DNA of 64,000 nucleotides from Apostichopus japonicus (taxonomy: Eukaryota > Echinodermata > Holothuroidea > Aspidochirotida > Stichopodidae): NCBI RefSeq assembly GCF_037975245.1, contig NC_092582.1, positions 19,804,577 to 19,868,576 on the forward strand, given 5' to 3'. The notes beneath the pieces were generated by a model. The model was given only the letters and a program-made list of their open reading frames with translations, made no database searches and had not been told where the DNA came from. The position numbers and the translations under genes are program-made. Of the stretch, positions 48,501 to 62,200 are shown piece after piece (position 1 is the stretch's first letter; each line of letters begins with the position of its first letter).

Positions 48501-50570
48501 TTTAAGTAGCCCCAAGTGTGAAATGTGACATCTTCCAGGCCCATGTAAAATGTAAAATTGTTGAATAATAACACTATCCCAACCTTCCTCAACACAGCTT
48601 GCAACTTCAAATTTTGAACTCTGTTGGAAACAAAGTGTGTCTTGTACTCCATATGTTTATTCACATACCAAGTATGAAATGAATCTAACCTCTACTTTGT
48701 GAGTTAATGTATTTTACAAGGATTTCAGACCTTCACTTCTGTTGACCTTATATGGCCCTTGACCTCCACACAAAGCAATGCGTTCCCTCTACTCAATATG
48801 GTGCATCCATATACCAAATATGAAGTGCATCCAAGTTATGATTTTTGAGATATCGTGTTCACAAGGTTGTCAGACTTTGACCTCTTTTGGCGTCAATTGA
48901 CGTTATAGGGTTCTTCTACTTAATAAGGTGTATCCAACTACCAATAAAGTTCACTCACCATATGGTTTTTGAGTCATCGTATTTACAACCCAATTAAGGC
49001 ATCACACACATGCCCTAACACACATCATCACTATTGTAATAAATATTCCTTTTCCGTTTGGCAAGGAATACAAAACTAGGTTTACTGAAGAAAATATCAA
49101 ATGTTTAACCCATACCAATATCTAGCCATGGGCTGCTTAAAAAGACATATTTGCCTTGTAAGAGCTTTGTAAATGCTCTATAAATCTTGTGTTTACCTTT
49201 GATACACATACAATCATAACAGTAGAAATATAGGTATGCTTGCATGCTAACAACATATTCAAAAATGCAGGTAGGAGTCAAACTACCCAATGAAAGTACA
49301 GAAAAAAATAGTCTTAAAAATTAGAGGTCGTTTCACTATGATTATGTAGGCGAATACATGTATTCTGTTACCAATGAGTCTGGGTTTTCAACCGCGGACT
49401 CAAGTTGACATGGGCAGATTATATGACTCAATTGATTTGAAATGGGCAAACTGGTAAAATGACTTGACACATCATTGCTGTTTTGACTTGAACCCGACCC
49501 ACATATTCAATCCATATTGGCACAAATTCACACATCATCCAAACATTCAGTTTCATCTATAACTCATAGCTACTGTATGTACAACCTGTTGAGTTTAGGA
49601 ACACAGCATTGTTATAGTGTGTAGTGCTACATATTGATGTAATTTGGAGTGATTTATACTTCAAGCAAATCTAAAAGAACTCCTGATTTGCCAATGTCTA
49701 GTCCGCTGGCAAATCTTAACCAATTAGAATCCTTGTAACATTTTCTGAAAGATAACTTCTCTATCCCTCCAAATCCGTTCGAAGGATATCAATCCCCACT
49801 ATCGGGAAACAATGCTGTTGAAACCTGCTCTTTAAAATGAATAACAGTAAGCATAGTTAATAGTGAAAATTTGAATAGGAAAGTCTACTTAAATGGATCA
49901 GATCAAGTCCAGTGTTAAGTACAATCTTTAAACGTGAGAAAAGGTAGATCAGTGGAAAAGATCTCTTATAAACTCTTTTAATTCATTTTCCATTTCAAGC
50001 TAAGAAAACAAAGAAGTCTTAGTAGTGAAATATCAAGTTGAAGTTGTGTTGGTATGCTGAAACCATATGAAGTTGAAGATGTTTCTGTTGCTTTAGCTCA
50101 TTGCTGCATGGGAAATAGCGAAAGGAATTGATGAGGTTGACAGGTTAACATCATTGGTCATTAATGTTTGCTATGAGCATGATACGTCTTTACAGAAACT
50201 CTTCAAATTGATCTCTTAATATCGTACATGAACAATCAAGTTCTAAGTCATCAAATGTTGTGATGCTGGTACTGGTCGGTAGCTAGACCAGGGCATTAGT
50301 GCCCCCTCACAAACCACTCTACCCCATCTGTGCCACCATCATCTACAACAAGTTCACAAGTTAGAGGACACAAGTATAATGTTCCCCTAATTAAATTGTA
50401 GGCACTCCTCCTTGAAGTGTTGTTCTAATTCTGACCAAGTAGAACCATTGTAAGATAACTAGCTCTAACTCTCCAAACATATTTCAAGGAAATCGATAGT
50501 CACTATTAAAGGGATATCAGTGATATGTAATACATAAGATGTCTGTTTTGTAATTTTGTCTCCTCTCAAG
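45578..50570. other. Intergenic, with AGGTCA-type dispersed repeats
   Basis: No exon supported. The stretch 48680-49000 (TTGACCTTATATGGCCCTTG, TTTTGAGATATCGTG and similar) belongs to the dispersed family rich in TGACCT/AGGTCA words. The remainder is AT-rich single-copy-looking sequence. Confidence 0.4.
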
Positions 50571-50610
50571 CGTCTGCAAGTCAGAGCTCGGCAACAAGAT
50601 AGCTGGCAAG

Positions 50611-50666
50611 ATGGAAGACCGTGATGAAAGAAATGTACGAATCAAGTGTGGCGTTTTCTTTTTGAG
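50611..50666 (+). CDS. Exon 1 (coding part) of the TPR-like gene
   Basis: ATG at 50611, GTAAGT donor at 50667, leaves in phase 2. The exon may extend upstream to 50571 after CTCTCAAG, either as 5' UTR or as more coding sequence. Confidence 0.5.
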
Positions 50667-53600
50667 GTAAGTACAAATATAAGGTAAATACTACCTGATA
50701 TTACTCATGTTCAATGACAATCCTCGCAGCTTTTGCTTTGTTTGATTTCAGATGAAGCTTCTAATTTCCAAAGCACATGTCTGTCAAAGCAAGTGAGTCA
50801 AAGCATATGCCTGTCAAAGCATATGTCTGCCTAATCATGTAGTTCACATAGTGGCTAAAATACAGTTTAATTTATTTGACCTGTGACCCTCAGTGTTTAA
50901 CATAAATTCATGCACTATTTATTTCCGAGTCTGATATCCCTCATGAATTTGAGCGTTTCGGCAATTTTTTTTATGCTACTAGTGGCCCAACGGTCGTCTT
51001 TGGTAAGACTGCCGTTCATTTTTTGCCACTGGCCGCTGCTGCACCTTTCAAGGTTTCTGGTCTGGAACATAAGCCTGTGTTACGCAATCAATTAGTCAAG
51101 CCTAGCAAAGGGAACGAGCATGGAAAAGTCACTTCCTCAGCTCAAATTTCCTCCGATCTACCGCTAGAGCTTATTAAAATGCCCGAGGCAGGTAAACTGT
51201 CATGACAGTGGTATTCAAGGATACAATTTCAAATGAACCCTTCCCACTACACAAGTTGGTTGTGCCCCTGGTGGTAGTTTATATCAAGATATGCAAAGTC
51301 ATCAAATACGGCATTAATATATTACCTGGCTTGCCCCTCACACCACAAAGGCAGGCTACACGCCTGTCAAAGAACGTTCCTAGGAAAGCTATGGGGCAAA
51401 ATTCCCCTTTATCACATACCTTTAAACCCTTATATTTCACTTTATGTATGTATGTATGTATGTATTTTAGACCCTCCTGTAAGCAGAAACTCGCGAAGAA
51501 GCCTCATTGGCTAATCAAAGCCGCAAGCTGACCGAAGTCAGTCTCTTACATTCATATTTTAACGTCCATGATTATGAATGGTCAATTGTCAACAACTCTG
51601 TAACTGGACGAAATACATTAACCTTGGAGTGATTCGAACTTTACGATGGAGGTCAAAAGTATATATTGATAACATTCATCTGCTTTAATTACAGTCATAT
51701 GAAACGATGGACTCTGTCATACCATCAGGTAAGCAGTAGAGTTTACATTTCTTCATTTTGGTTACTCACCTGCCGATATATGCGGTCACGTTTGTGTGTA
51801 TGCGTTTGTATGTGTATGTGACATACTAGCTTGTAAACATGAAACAACGATATCTGTAGGAACTTTATTGGCTCTCATGTTTTGCATGTGGCTTTCATAT
51901 AATAAGTACAACTACCTTATTGTTTTTGGTGGAGGTCAAAGATCATTTGGAGTCATCAAAGCTGATACTGTAAAGCCCTATAACACAAACCTTGTAATCC
52001 CAAGATAGGTTACTTCACATAGTTCATATCTGGATGTGTATTTCTTATAAAGAGTACAAGAACCCTGGGCTGGGGGTTAATGGTTATTTGGGATCAGCAG
52101 AGGTCTAGATGTCAAACTATCAAAAGTACTTTATCTTGAGAACGTTACCTTTCCAAAAGAGATTATACATGCATGGTGATTACCCAATTGATAAGTAAAC
52201 TTGCTCCACAATTTCGTTTATGTGAAAGCTCATTTAAGGTTTGCAGAAGTCAAAACCTACACAATTTCCTAAAATCAGGTCTCAATGAAGTTGTGAAATT
52301 ATAAATGTTGATATGAAAATCCCATATGTTTTCGTAGGACCTCCTTGCTGTTGTAGGTGGAGGTCAAAGGTTGGCTTAGGTACATAAAGTATGCACTTTA
52401 GCCAGAGTTTACTTGCAAACTACTCTTTTGCTTCATATGTGATGTATTTAAACGCAATTAACTGATGGGAGGGTCTCCCTCTGGTTGATTCCTTGTGTAA
52501 ACACCATAAATCAAAAAGTTCAATTCATTCTTGGAATTTGGATCTGTCTTATCGAATACAAGAATCGTATTACTTTCTGCGAAGTTGTCATCTTGGATCA
52601 ACAGAGGTTTCAGTCTAAAAAAATGTAAACACAATAACCCAAAAAGTACATCTTGTGGAATTTTATACTTGGTATGATGATCCAGCATGGTGATTACAGG
52701 AACTGTATTGAATTTGGTGAAGGTCAAAGGTCATTTGCAGTCAGCATAAGTCAAAGTCTTTGAAACCATGTAAACATGATAACTCAAAAAGTGCATCTTT
52801 GTTGAACTTCATACTTAGTATGTAGAACCAGCTTAGAGAGTGCACGAACCCTGTCGAAATTGGTAGAAGTCAAAGGTTACATGGGGGTAACCTGTGTTAC
52901 AGTTTGTAATCCTTGTTTACATGTTAACTCCAAACTTAAAGCTCCAAATAATCTGTGAGTACTACCATGCTATGGTTTTATATTCGTGAACATAGTTTGG
53001 TCAATTTCAATTTAGTGATCGGACCCAACATAACAACTATACATATATAATCATCCAGGAAATGAAATATGCTTCAAATAGTTGATACTCTTGTGTTGTT
53101 TGCTTTAAAGTAGCCCTTATCAGTTTCAACACTCTGACTTTCAACGGGTCAACAGTTTATCGCAGATGATCTCAAAATTGGCCTTATTCTCCGTGATATA
53201 TACTAGATGAGTTTGGCAGTAAGATGTGAACATATTTTCATTAATATTCATTAATAACAACTATTAAAGGGATTTATGGTGGCAGAGCTGAAGAAAAAGT
53301 CAATTTGCTCATACATCTCTGTGTCTATATTTTACCTATAGGCTGACTGTTCTTTCTGGATTTTGAAACATTTTGGAATAAAAGTTCTATACTATGAAAT
53401 CCTTACCAGTGAATTAATTGGTTGATGTTTACAAGTGCATGAGTACTACAAATAAGAGATCGTCATGTCTGATCTTTGCCGGTTCTCACTTAATGCTTGG
53501 ACACATTTAACTCACTTGCTCCACATATTAGTCAGATATGTGGATTTTATTTGTAGCAAATTATATGGCAAAGAATCACAAAGCCAACTGGCTTTCTGGT

Positions 53601-55953
53601 TATGTTAAGTATGTAGATCCCAAGCCCCTACCGTGTACTCTGCATATAACAGGGATTGGGTATGAAGCCAAGATTTGGATAAAGCAGCGATTTGCTGTTT
53701 AGATTTATTATCCTACCCTGTGCATCCCTTGATCGAAATGTTTTTCTTATTGATTTTGGACACAGTTGATGGCATATATTTGAGGTGAGGGACTGCTGGT
53801 GTTTTAGCTTCATTAACATGGCAGTTAGTCTCGATAAAGTTGTCAAGGTGTGATTAGTGCATGTTGTATAGTTCAATCTGACCTGTCCACTCATGATTCT
53901 ATGTACCATAAGTGGATTTGATCAGCAATAATTAATACAATCTGCTTTTGTCTAATCTTCCTCAGCTAAGATCCTTCATTGATGGATTATTGAAAGATCT
54001 GGAGGCTGAAGCAAACGATTTGAAAGTGGAGAACAAAACTGGAGACTATGTGGATATGCTTCAGTATTGTCTTTATGTTTATGAGGTTTATATTTTTCGC
54101 CTTGGACTTAACACTGCAGAAGATGATATGCGATTCCTTGTATTAAAAGCAAAATTACCATTAGCGGCAGTATATATGGTAAGAATTTCTACAACTGAGT
54201 CATATTTCAACCTACTCCAATATTATGTCAGTAGAAGCACAAAATAGTATAGATAAAATAGATTGACTATAGCTGGTCACGTTTTGCATACTTGGGGAAA
54301 GTTACTCCTTATACATCAGCAGCCCTTTAATCAAAGGGCAAATTCCGCCTATTTAGTCACCCAGCTTCTCAGGAGGAAAATAAAACTCACTAACAAAAAC
54401 TTTGGTGGTCTCAAAGAAATATTACAATGCATTCATACTTTAGTGGGTATACAAAACAAACCGTACTGGTTTTTAAAGAATACAAGTAAGTTACTTAGAT
54501 TAAAAATAAGCCAGGACTTAACATCTGATGCCATCGTTAACACCATTTGAGACATTTTAGAACTTTTAGGTAGGTGTCTTGATATCGGAAAGCAGTATGG
54601 AAATGATGTTAACTCATGTGTTAATATTTTGCAGGGCTATCAAATATCGACACAAAATATTGAATCTCGATTGATATGTATGAAGCAAATTCTTCCTGAG
54701 TATAACAGAGACAGGTTAAATTTGTACTTTTCGATATGCCCGGAGAAGATCTCAAAGGCGAAAAAAGAAATGAAAAGTTATATGCTTCAAATTAGGCAAA
54801 AAATTCTTAGCACAACCCTACTTTATGTCAGTGTACTTTTAGCCAATTTGAAGTGTTTTAGGATTATTAGCATAAACTCATACCCGGTGCTGTGCCTAGT
54901 AGATAAAGGAGGTGGCATTTGAAGCACCGAGGCTTAGCAATCGGGAGGTTTGGGACTCGATTCCCGGTAAGGTGGGTTTTCATAAAAATAAAAAAAACGT
55001 ACGGTTTTCCCATCTGAAGTGACTTTCTAAATAGAAAAGATTCCAAAATTATATTAATATTATAAAAATAACTAAATAACTGCTGTTTTCAATCATTATT
55101 ATATTGAATTGTGTTAGTCCAGGATGATGCAATGTTTCCTGTTTTGTAATCATTATTATTATTATTATTATTATTAATATTATTATTATAATTGTTTTTG
55201 TTATATTAATATATTGAATTGTGTATGTCCAGGATGATGAAATGTCTCCTGTTTTGTAATGAAAGTCAAGGTGCCTTGGGATGGAGGAGGAGGCTGGATG
55301 TTAAGCAGCTACATTAGTATAATTAACCTTTTGACTGTTGATTTTTGATATAGTTGGTAAATTTAGACTGTAATTAAACAATTGTTAATTGCTAGCTAGC
55401 AAACCTCCCTGTCCAATGTGCTGATGTCAGCTTTTTCCCCCGCAGAATACTTCCAACAAGTAATTATCATACACTATGGTAAACATTTTGGTTTTCCTTT
55501 TTCAACAGGGCCAGTATGAAAGAGCAATTGATGAAGCAAGGAATGGTAATGAAATATGTCATAGAGTTCTGTAGTAATAATACTTGTTTTTATTACTGAA
55601 AGGCTAACATACGGCACAAAATTTGTTTCATAAAATTAAAAGAACATGTTTTAGGTGTTAAGATCCTTTTTTTTTTAATTTGTACTCGTTGTAAATTAGA
55701 AAACAATGTACTAACATTAACATGAAGCCTGCACTATACAGCTGATGGCATCATCGTGCAGTTAAGCCTTGAAGAAGCATTCCAAGAGGTACAACAATTT
55801 ATTGCTGAATATCTTGTAAACTAGAAAACCTTTAAAACGTTACCGGCTCTCAAGGTTTTCTCTCGCAGACTATGACATATCAGGACTAAAAAAATGTTTT
55901 ATTCTCTGAACAATTTCATACACACATTTATTTATATAAATGTATGTATTAAT

Positions 55954-56021
<68 letters not shown>

Positions 56022-56248
56022 TATATATAAACATATATATATATATATTTATATATATATGTTTATATATATATATATTTATATATATGTTTATATATAA
56101 ATATGTGTATATATATATATTTTTTATAAATATGATGCCATCAGCTGTATAGTGCAGGCTTCATATTAATGTTAGTACATTGTTTTCTAATTTACAACGA
56201 GTACAAATTAAAAAAAAAGGATCTTATAATCTTATAATATATATATAT

Positions 56249-56291
<43 letters not shown>

Positions 56292-59200
56292 TATATATAT
56301 ATATTGGAAGTATGTCGTTTGTGTGAAAATGAAACAATACGTACAAGAAAATGCTGCCAATACGCTCTGTACCTAGTAAAACACACTTAAAGCAGTGTGA
56401 AGTGCGACTTCAGTCTTGAACAGCATGAAAAGATCATTTTCATCAACGCCAAAAAGTGCCTGGTGTATGACAATAAAATACCCTGGTGCAAACACAACGT
56501 AAGTGTACACATGTGTTGGTGGCAGATAATATGTCTGCTATAGGAAAGGCAAAGATATATTCACAGGTTTAAATCAATATCTCAGCAATTTGGATAGATT
56601 CCTCTGCCGATGTGATTAATTGAGGATTGACTCGGTTCTCTACAATACTTCCGGAAATGGTGAGTGGCCTGTCATCGCCCTCCAAAATCATATATTTTGT
56701 TTTAATATCTAGTTATTTGCTTCTCTTAACAATATGACACATTAGAATGTAATTACTAATTTGCTTATTCTGAGTTCAAGACTTGATAAGGGTACTAACT
56801 CTCAAAAGGCAAATGATCTTCATCTGTTTGTAAAATGATTTGTAATATATCGTTAAAAATGTTCATAGATTCTTAGTATCAGGTAATGTTAGAAATATTT
56901 TGATTATTTGTATAAAACTTGTTTTTCATCCGTTAGTTGTGAGACTCATTGATCATCTCGGTCAGTACGAACAGATACGGGAAGAGGCACAGCTGATACT
57001 TTCCGTGGCGAACGCAGGATCAAATTTACTAAAGTATAGAAATAAAGGTATAAGCAAGGTCGAACTACAGAGACAAAAACAGAATCTTCATTACTTACAT
57101 GTGAGTGATTTATTTATACTCTTTCTTTATTTAATTTAGTTGTCACAAACAATTTTCTTTTTCATTCTTACAATAAGTCAACATGACTAGTTTTCCAAAC
57201 ATGTACAGATGTTCTAGAAGCCTTGGTAGTTAGACACTGACCACTGAGGTTTTTTTTTGTGATTTCTTTTCTCGTGTGTGTCTTTAGCATTTTCTTGTTT
57301 GCGTTGTTTCCAAAGCATTGGTATTGAATGACTGGTAGATGAATGCTATGCTCATAGAGTACTATTTGCAAAACACAGTCACAATTGCAGTGATTTTGAG
57401 GCAAGCCAATCAGTAATCAGGATGTATCACAATGTTTCATAATTGATCAGACATGAATTAATACATTATGTTCATATCAAACATTTCTAACGCTCCCCTA
57501 GATACAAACTGAAGCTACCGAAAACTGGGTTAACATCCCTACTCTCTTCATACCTGTCTTCCTTCCATCTCTGACCTAGTGGAATGGTTGAATCTTAATT
57601 GTCCCCCTAATCCCCTTATCTTGTACCTTCTCTCACTTCCTCCTTCTTTCACCTCTACCAAAGCATGTTCTATTCAATTTCCCAGAAGATTTGTATCCCA
57701 AGTCTCAAGAGAACATCAGCATCTCTTCCCAGTCTTACATGTAAAGACCATCTTTTCAAACAAAATGATGCAGTTTCTCATACATCATGTCACCATGCCT
57801 GACATTTCTTTCAGTAACATTAGCTTCTAAATATAAAACATTGGAAACCTTGGCAATTTTGTTTAAAATATTCTAAATATTTAAAAAAAAAATTATTCAG
57901 CTAAACAAATTATTTATGGTTTCTGACATCTTATTATGAAAGGCAGAATTAATATTGAGGCAATTATTCCTCCCAATTTCCTTAAAAAGAGTCGAGGAAA
58001 GAAGAGTTTTTTACCAATTTATTTTTGTAAAATCTCTTTGACAGAACTGGTATCATTTATTTCATTTTGATGAACATGCATTAGTGCCTTTCACAATATT
58101 GCTAGATAATTTAAATGCAATAATTTTTGGAAGAAACAACAACTTCCAACTCTTCTTCCACACTTCTTTGCAGGATGTCAAATAGTTTATATGTGAGTGG
58201 AGAGTGGGTGGAGACAATTGTAGTTGAATATTTGTCACTGAATTTACCTTTTGAATAGCTGAATACCAAGGGAACAGAGCAGAAGGCTATGTTGAAGCAG
58301 ATGATCGAAGAACTGGGCAAGGAGTTGGGACCTAATCAGGAAAGTGCTGAAGCAGAGATTAACGATACTAAATCCCCAGATCTGGCCTGGATCCCAGACG
58401 ATGTTTTGAAGCACCAGGAGAAAGTGGAAGCATACAAAACGAAAAAGCAACAGGTATAGTTGTTTATTACTCTACAATAACCATAGTTTATTTTTACAGT
58501 TACTCTTGCGGAGAATAACAATATAGGCATATTCAATTAAACAGTTGCTTAACTTTCATTAAGATCCTCATAGCAAATGGCAGTTCTATAAAGTATAAAA
58601 CTTTATCAACCATGATTGTGACTGGCATTCCTTTAGAAGGGCACATGAATACATGCTGCACTGTCAACAATAAAAGAACAGCTGCACAAAAGTGTACATA
58701 TATGTACAATTTAATAATAATATTAATACTCTATTAGTATCATAAGTATCCTTAATATATTAAGGATACTTATGACACTAATAGAGTATTAATATTATTA
58801 TTAAATTCTATTGAGAAAGTCATGGCATGGAAATGCTGGGTTGACTAGATTGAGCTTACTTATAATGACAATCATTAAATCTCTCATTGAGTCAAATATC
58901 ACGTGCCAATTCCGTTTTTGACACCTCGCTGAAGGCAAAGGAATCTATATACTTGATGGTGATGGCTTGTGTGTGAGTAAGCGATGCTCTGGTTCTTGAA
59001 CATGATAACTCACCAAGCGTAAATAAGCTTACTAAAAATCTGCAGCATTAGTTAATGACGTAGTTGGATGATAGATCTGTTTTGAGAGAGGTTAAATGTC
59101 ATTTGAGGTCAACAGGAGGCAAAATCTGTAAAGCTTGTAGACGAGCTAACTCATTTTTAGTATGTAGGTGTTGCTCAGTAAGTTCTGAGCTGATGTTGTT

Positions 59201-62200
59201 ACTGTGAAGGTGAAAGGTCATTTGAGGTCAATAGATGTAAGAGTCTAAATTTCATGTAAACTTGATGGCACCAAAAGTAAAACTTGGATGGACTTCATAC
59301 TTGTTATGTTTATCCATGTTAGTAAGTGCAAGGACCCTAGTGTTTTGTAAAGAGGTCAAAACTCATGTGAGGTCAACAGGTCAAAGTCTAAAATCCTCGT
59401 AAAGGTGATTTTCACGAAATTAAAAATACAGTTAACCTGTGACATTTCCAATGCTATAATTTTCTTTTGGTGGACATACGTCAAACAAGTTAAATTTACA
59501 GCTTGCGAAGAGGTTCAATATACGAAAGGTCTGTGTTTATCTTGAAATCATTCAGAAAGTGATATCTGCTTAAAAGAGTGAATAATCCTTTGGTGATTTA
59601 CCAAAAAGGGCTCTAGTGGCTCTCAGTTGTCAGTTTTCACAGTCTGAGCTTCACAAGGTCAAAATTTGCCTTATTCTCCTTGAAATACTAGATGACTTTG
59701 GCAATAAATATGTCACAGTGAGTTAACAATGTCAAGTAACTTTTTCATTAATAACAATTGTTAAGGCAGCTGTTGACCAATTGCGTGTGTGTTTTGAGTG
59801 CACGGACTGCAATGTATTTGATTATCCGAACTCACAGGACACTGCAACAAGCAAACCGTGGCTATCAAAAAAGTTGAAATCCCTAGTATATGAAAAGAAA
59901 GCTGCATTCTCAAGAGGGGAGTTTGATCTTGTAAAGGAAAACAGCGGGTGACAAAAAGGAAGTGAAGAGATGTAGAAAAGAGTACGGCAAGAAATTGGAA
60001 GATACATTTCAGAGGGGTTATTCAAATCAGCCTGGCGAGTGATGCAAAGTATGGTTATAAAGGACTTATTAAATACTGGGTATAAAGGAAAACAAAAAAG
60101 TAGACCGATTAAAAATGAACAAAAACTGGTTAATGGTTTGAATGATTTTTATTGTAGGTTTGATGAGAGTAGCGATGAATTGATGAATGCAGGAATTGAT
60201 AACAAATTGAGGAATAGACCTAATTGTGCTCACACTGGTAGTGACAGAGATGTTGTCAATGTAACTGATGTTAGGAAATATTTGCTAGTGTTAATATAAA
60301 TAAAGCCACAGGCCCAGACGGGGTCAAAAATATGTTAATAAAAACAAGTAGGTGTCATCTAGCACCAGCGTTCACTCCGATCTTCCAAAGAACAATTGAT
60401 GAGCGCGTTATTCCCGAGATATGGAAAACGTCAATCATAACCCCGGTTCCTAAAACAAAAGTGGTCTCATGTTAAAATGACTACCGTCCGATATCACTCG
60501 CGTCACATATCATAAATTGTCTGGAGAGGGTGATACTTAAACTTTTTCTAGCTGAAAAAAGTGTTGTTATAGATAAAAATAAGTTTGCCTGCCAAAGCAA
60601 AAAAGGTGTAGATGACGCCAAACTTGTTTACTTGCATGAGGTCTTGAAGCACTAAGAACAACCCAAAACGTGTGTGAAGTCAATCTTCATTGACTTCTCG
60701 AGTGCATTTAACACTATAAGCCCGATATATAAATACAAAAATTGTTAGACATGCAAGTGAACTATAACACCGTACTCTGGGTCCTCGATTATATGCGTTG
60801 TAGACCTCAGATTAATAGAATGAGTGATTCCAGATCTGACCAGTGTGTCATTAGAACGGGTGCCCCCAAGGATGTGTGCTGTCATTAGTGCTGTTCTGCT
60901 TGTACACAAATGATTGTAAAATATCGAGTATCCAATGCAATATTATCAAATATGCTGATGATACCGTGCTGACTGGTCTTTTTTATAGTAATGACAGCTC
61001 TGTCTATGCTAGTGAGGTACAGAAGTTTGTTAGTTGGTGTAAAAGTAATATAAATAAAACTAAGGAATTAGTGTTTGGTTTTAGGAAAGGCAATAATGAT
61101 CATGTCATAATCGATAATCCATCCATCCATCCATCCATCCATCCATCCATCCATCCATCCATCCATCCATCCATCCATCCATCCATCCATCCATCCATCC
61201 ATCCATCCATCCATCCATCCATCCATCCATCCATCCATCCATCCATCCATCCATCCATCCATCCATCCATCCATCCATCCATCCATCCATCCATCCATCC
61301 ATCCATCCATCCATCCATCCATCCATCCATCCATCCATCCATCCATCCATCCATCCATCCATCCATCCATCCATCCATCCATCCATCCATCCATCCATCC
61401 ATCCATCCATCCATCCATCCATCCATCCATCCATCCATCCATCCATCCATCCATCCATCCATCCATTTACCTATTAATCTATATCTCTCTCTATCTGATT
61501 AGAAAGGTAAGTAGAATGTTTGGCAAATTACATAGCAAGTAATCACAATGCTTTCTAGTAAAACTATATGACAAGTTTTGAATGCATTTGCGAATAACAT
61601 TTACTGAACCATGTTACAAACATTATTCCAGTGTAATCATGTTGGACAAGGATGAAGTGAACCTTTAACGTAAAATGGTTCAGTTTTGTATGCACAGTCC
61701 TTGTCTGATTTGGCATCATTGATTTCCTAGTTTTGAAAGGCATCTTTTACTGACCCACAGGAACATTATACACCAAAGCTGACAATTTATTATTTCAGTA
61801 AGGCAGGTCAATTAGAATTGTCTGGACAACCAGGTCCATTTGTACAATTACCACTGATACCATTTAGTACAAAGGTTTGTTTTCCACACCAATTGACTTG
61901 GAATGATATACAAACCAGATCAGAAAACCTAGGTGTTACTGTGATACATTGGTCTTATAAAAGAACTTTCCAGGTTTACTTAATATCATTGATGAGAGCT
62001 CAGTGGACATCTGATCTTTTCTTTTGTGACAGAAAAAGAAAAAGTGCCGCTCTAGGCCAACTCGTACAAGATCAGTCGATACAGAAAATGTTTCTCCTGG
62101 TGAGTATTTTATTGACTTTTTAATAGCTTTCATATAGATGGTCTACTTAGAGCAACATTCTTTTTTAATCCGCAATTTGCCCATTTGTTGTACAACTGGC

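Noticed and set aside
61068-61466. Long minus-strand frames of repeated MDGW and a plus-strand HPSI repeat
   Set aside because: Pure (ATCC)n microsatellite. The tetranucleotide repeat keeps frames open on both strands.
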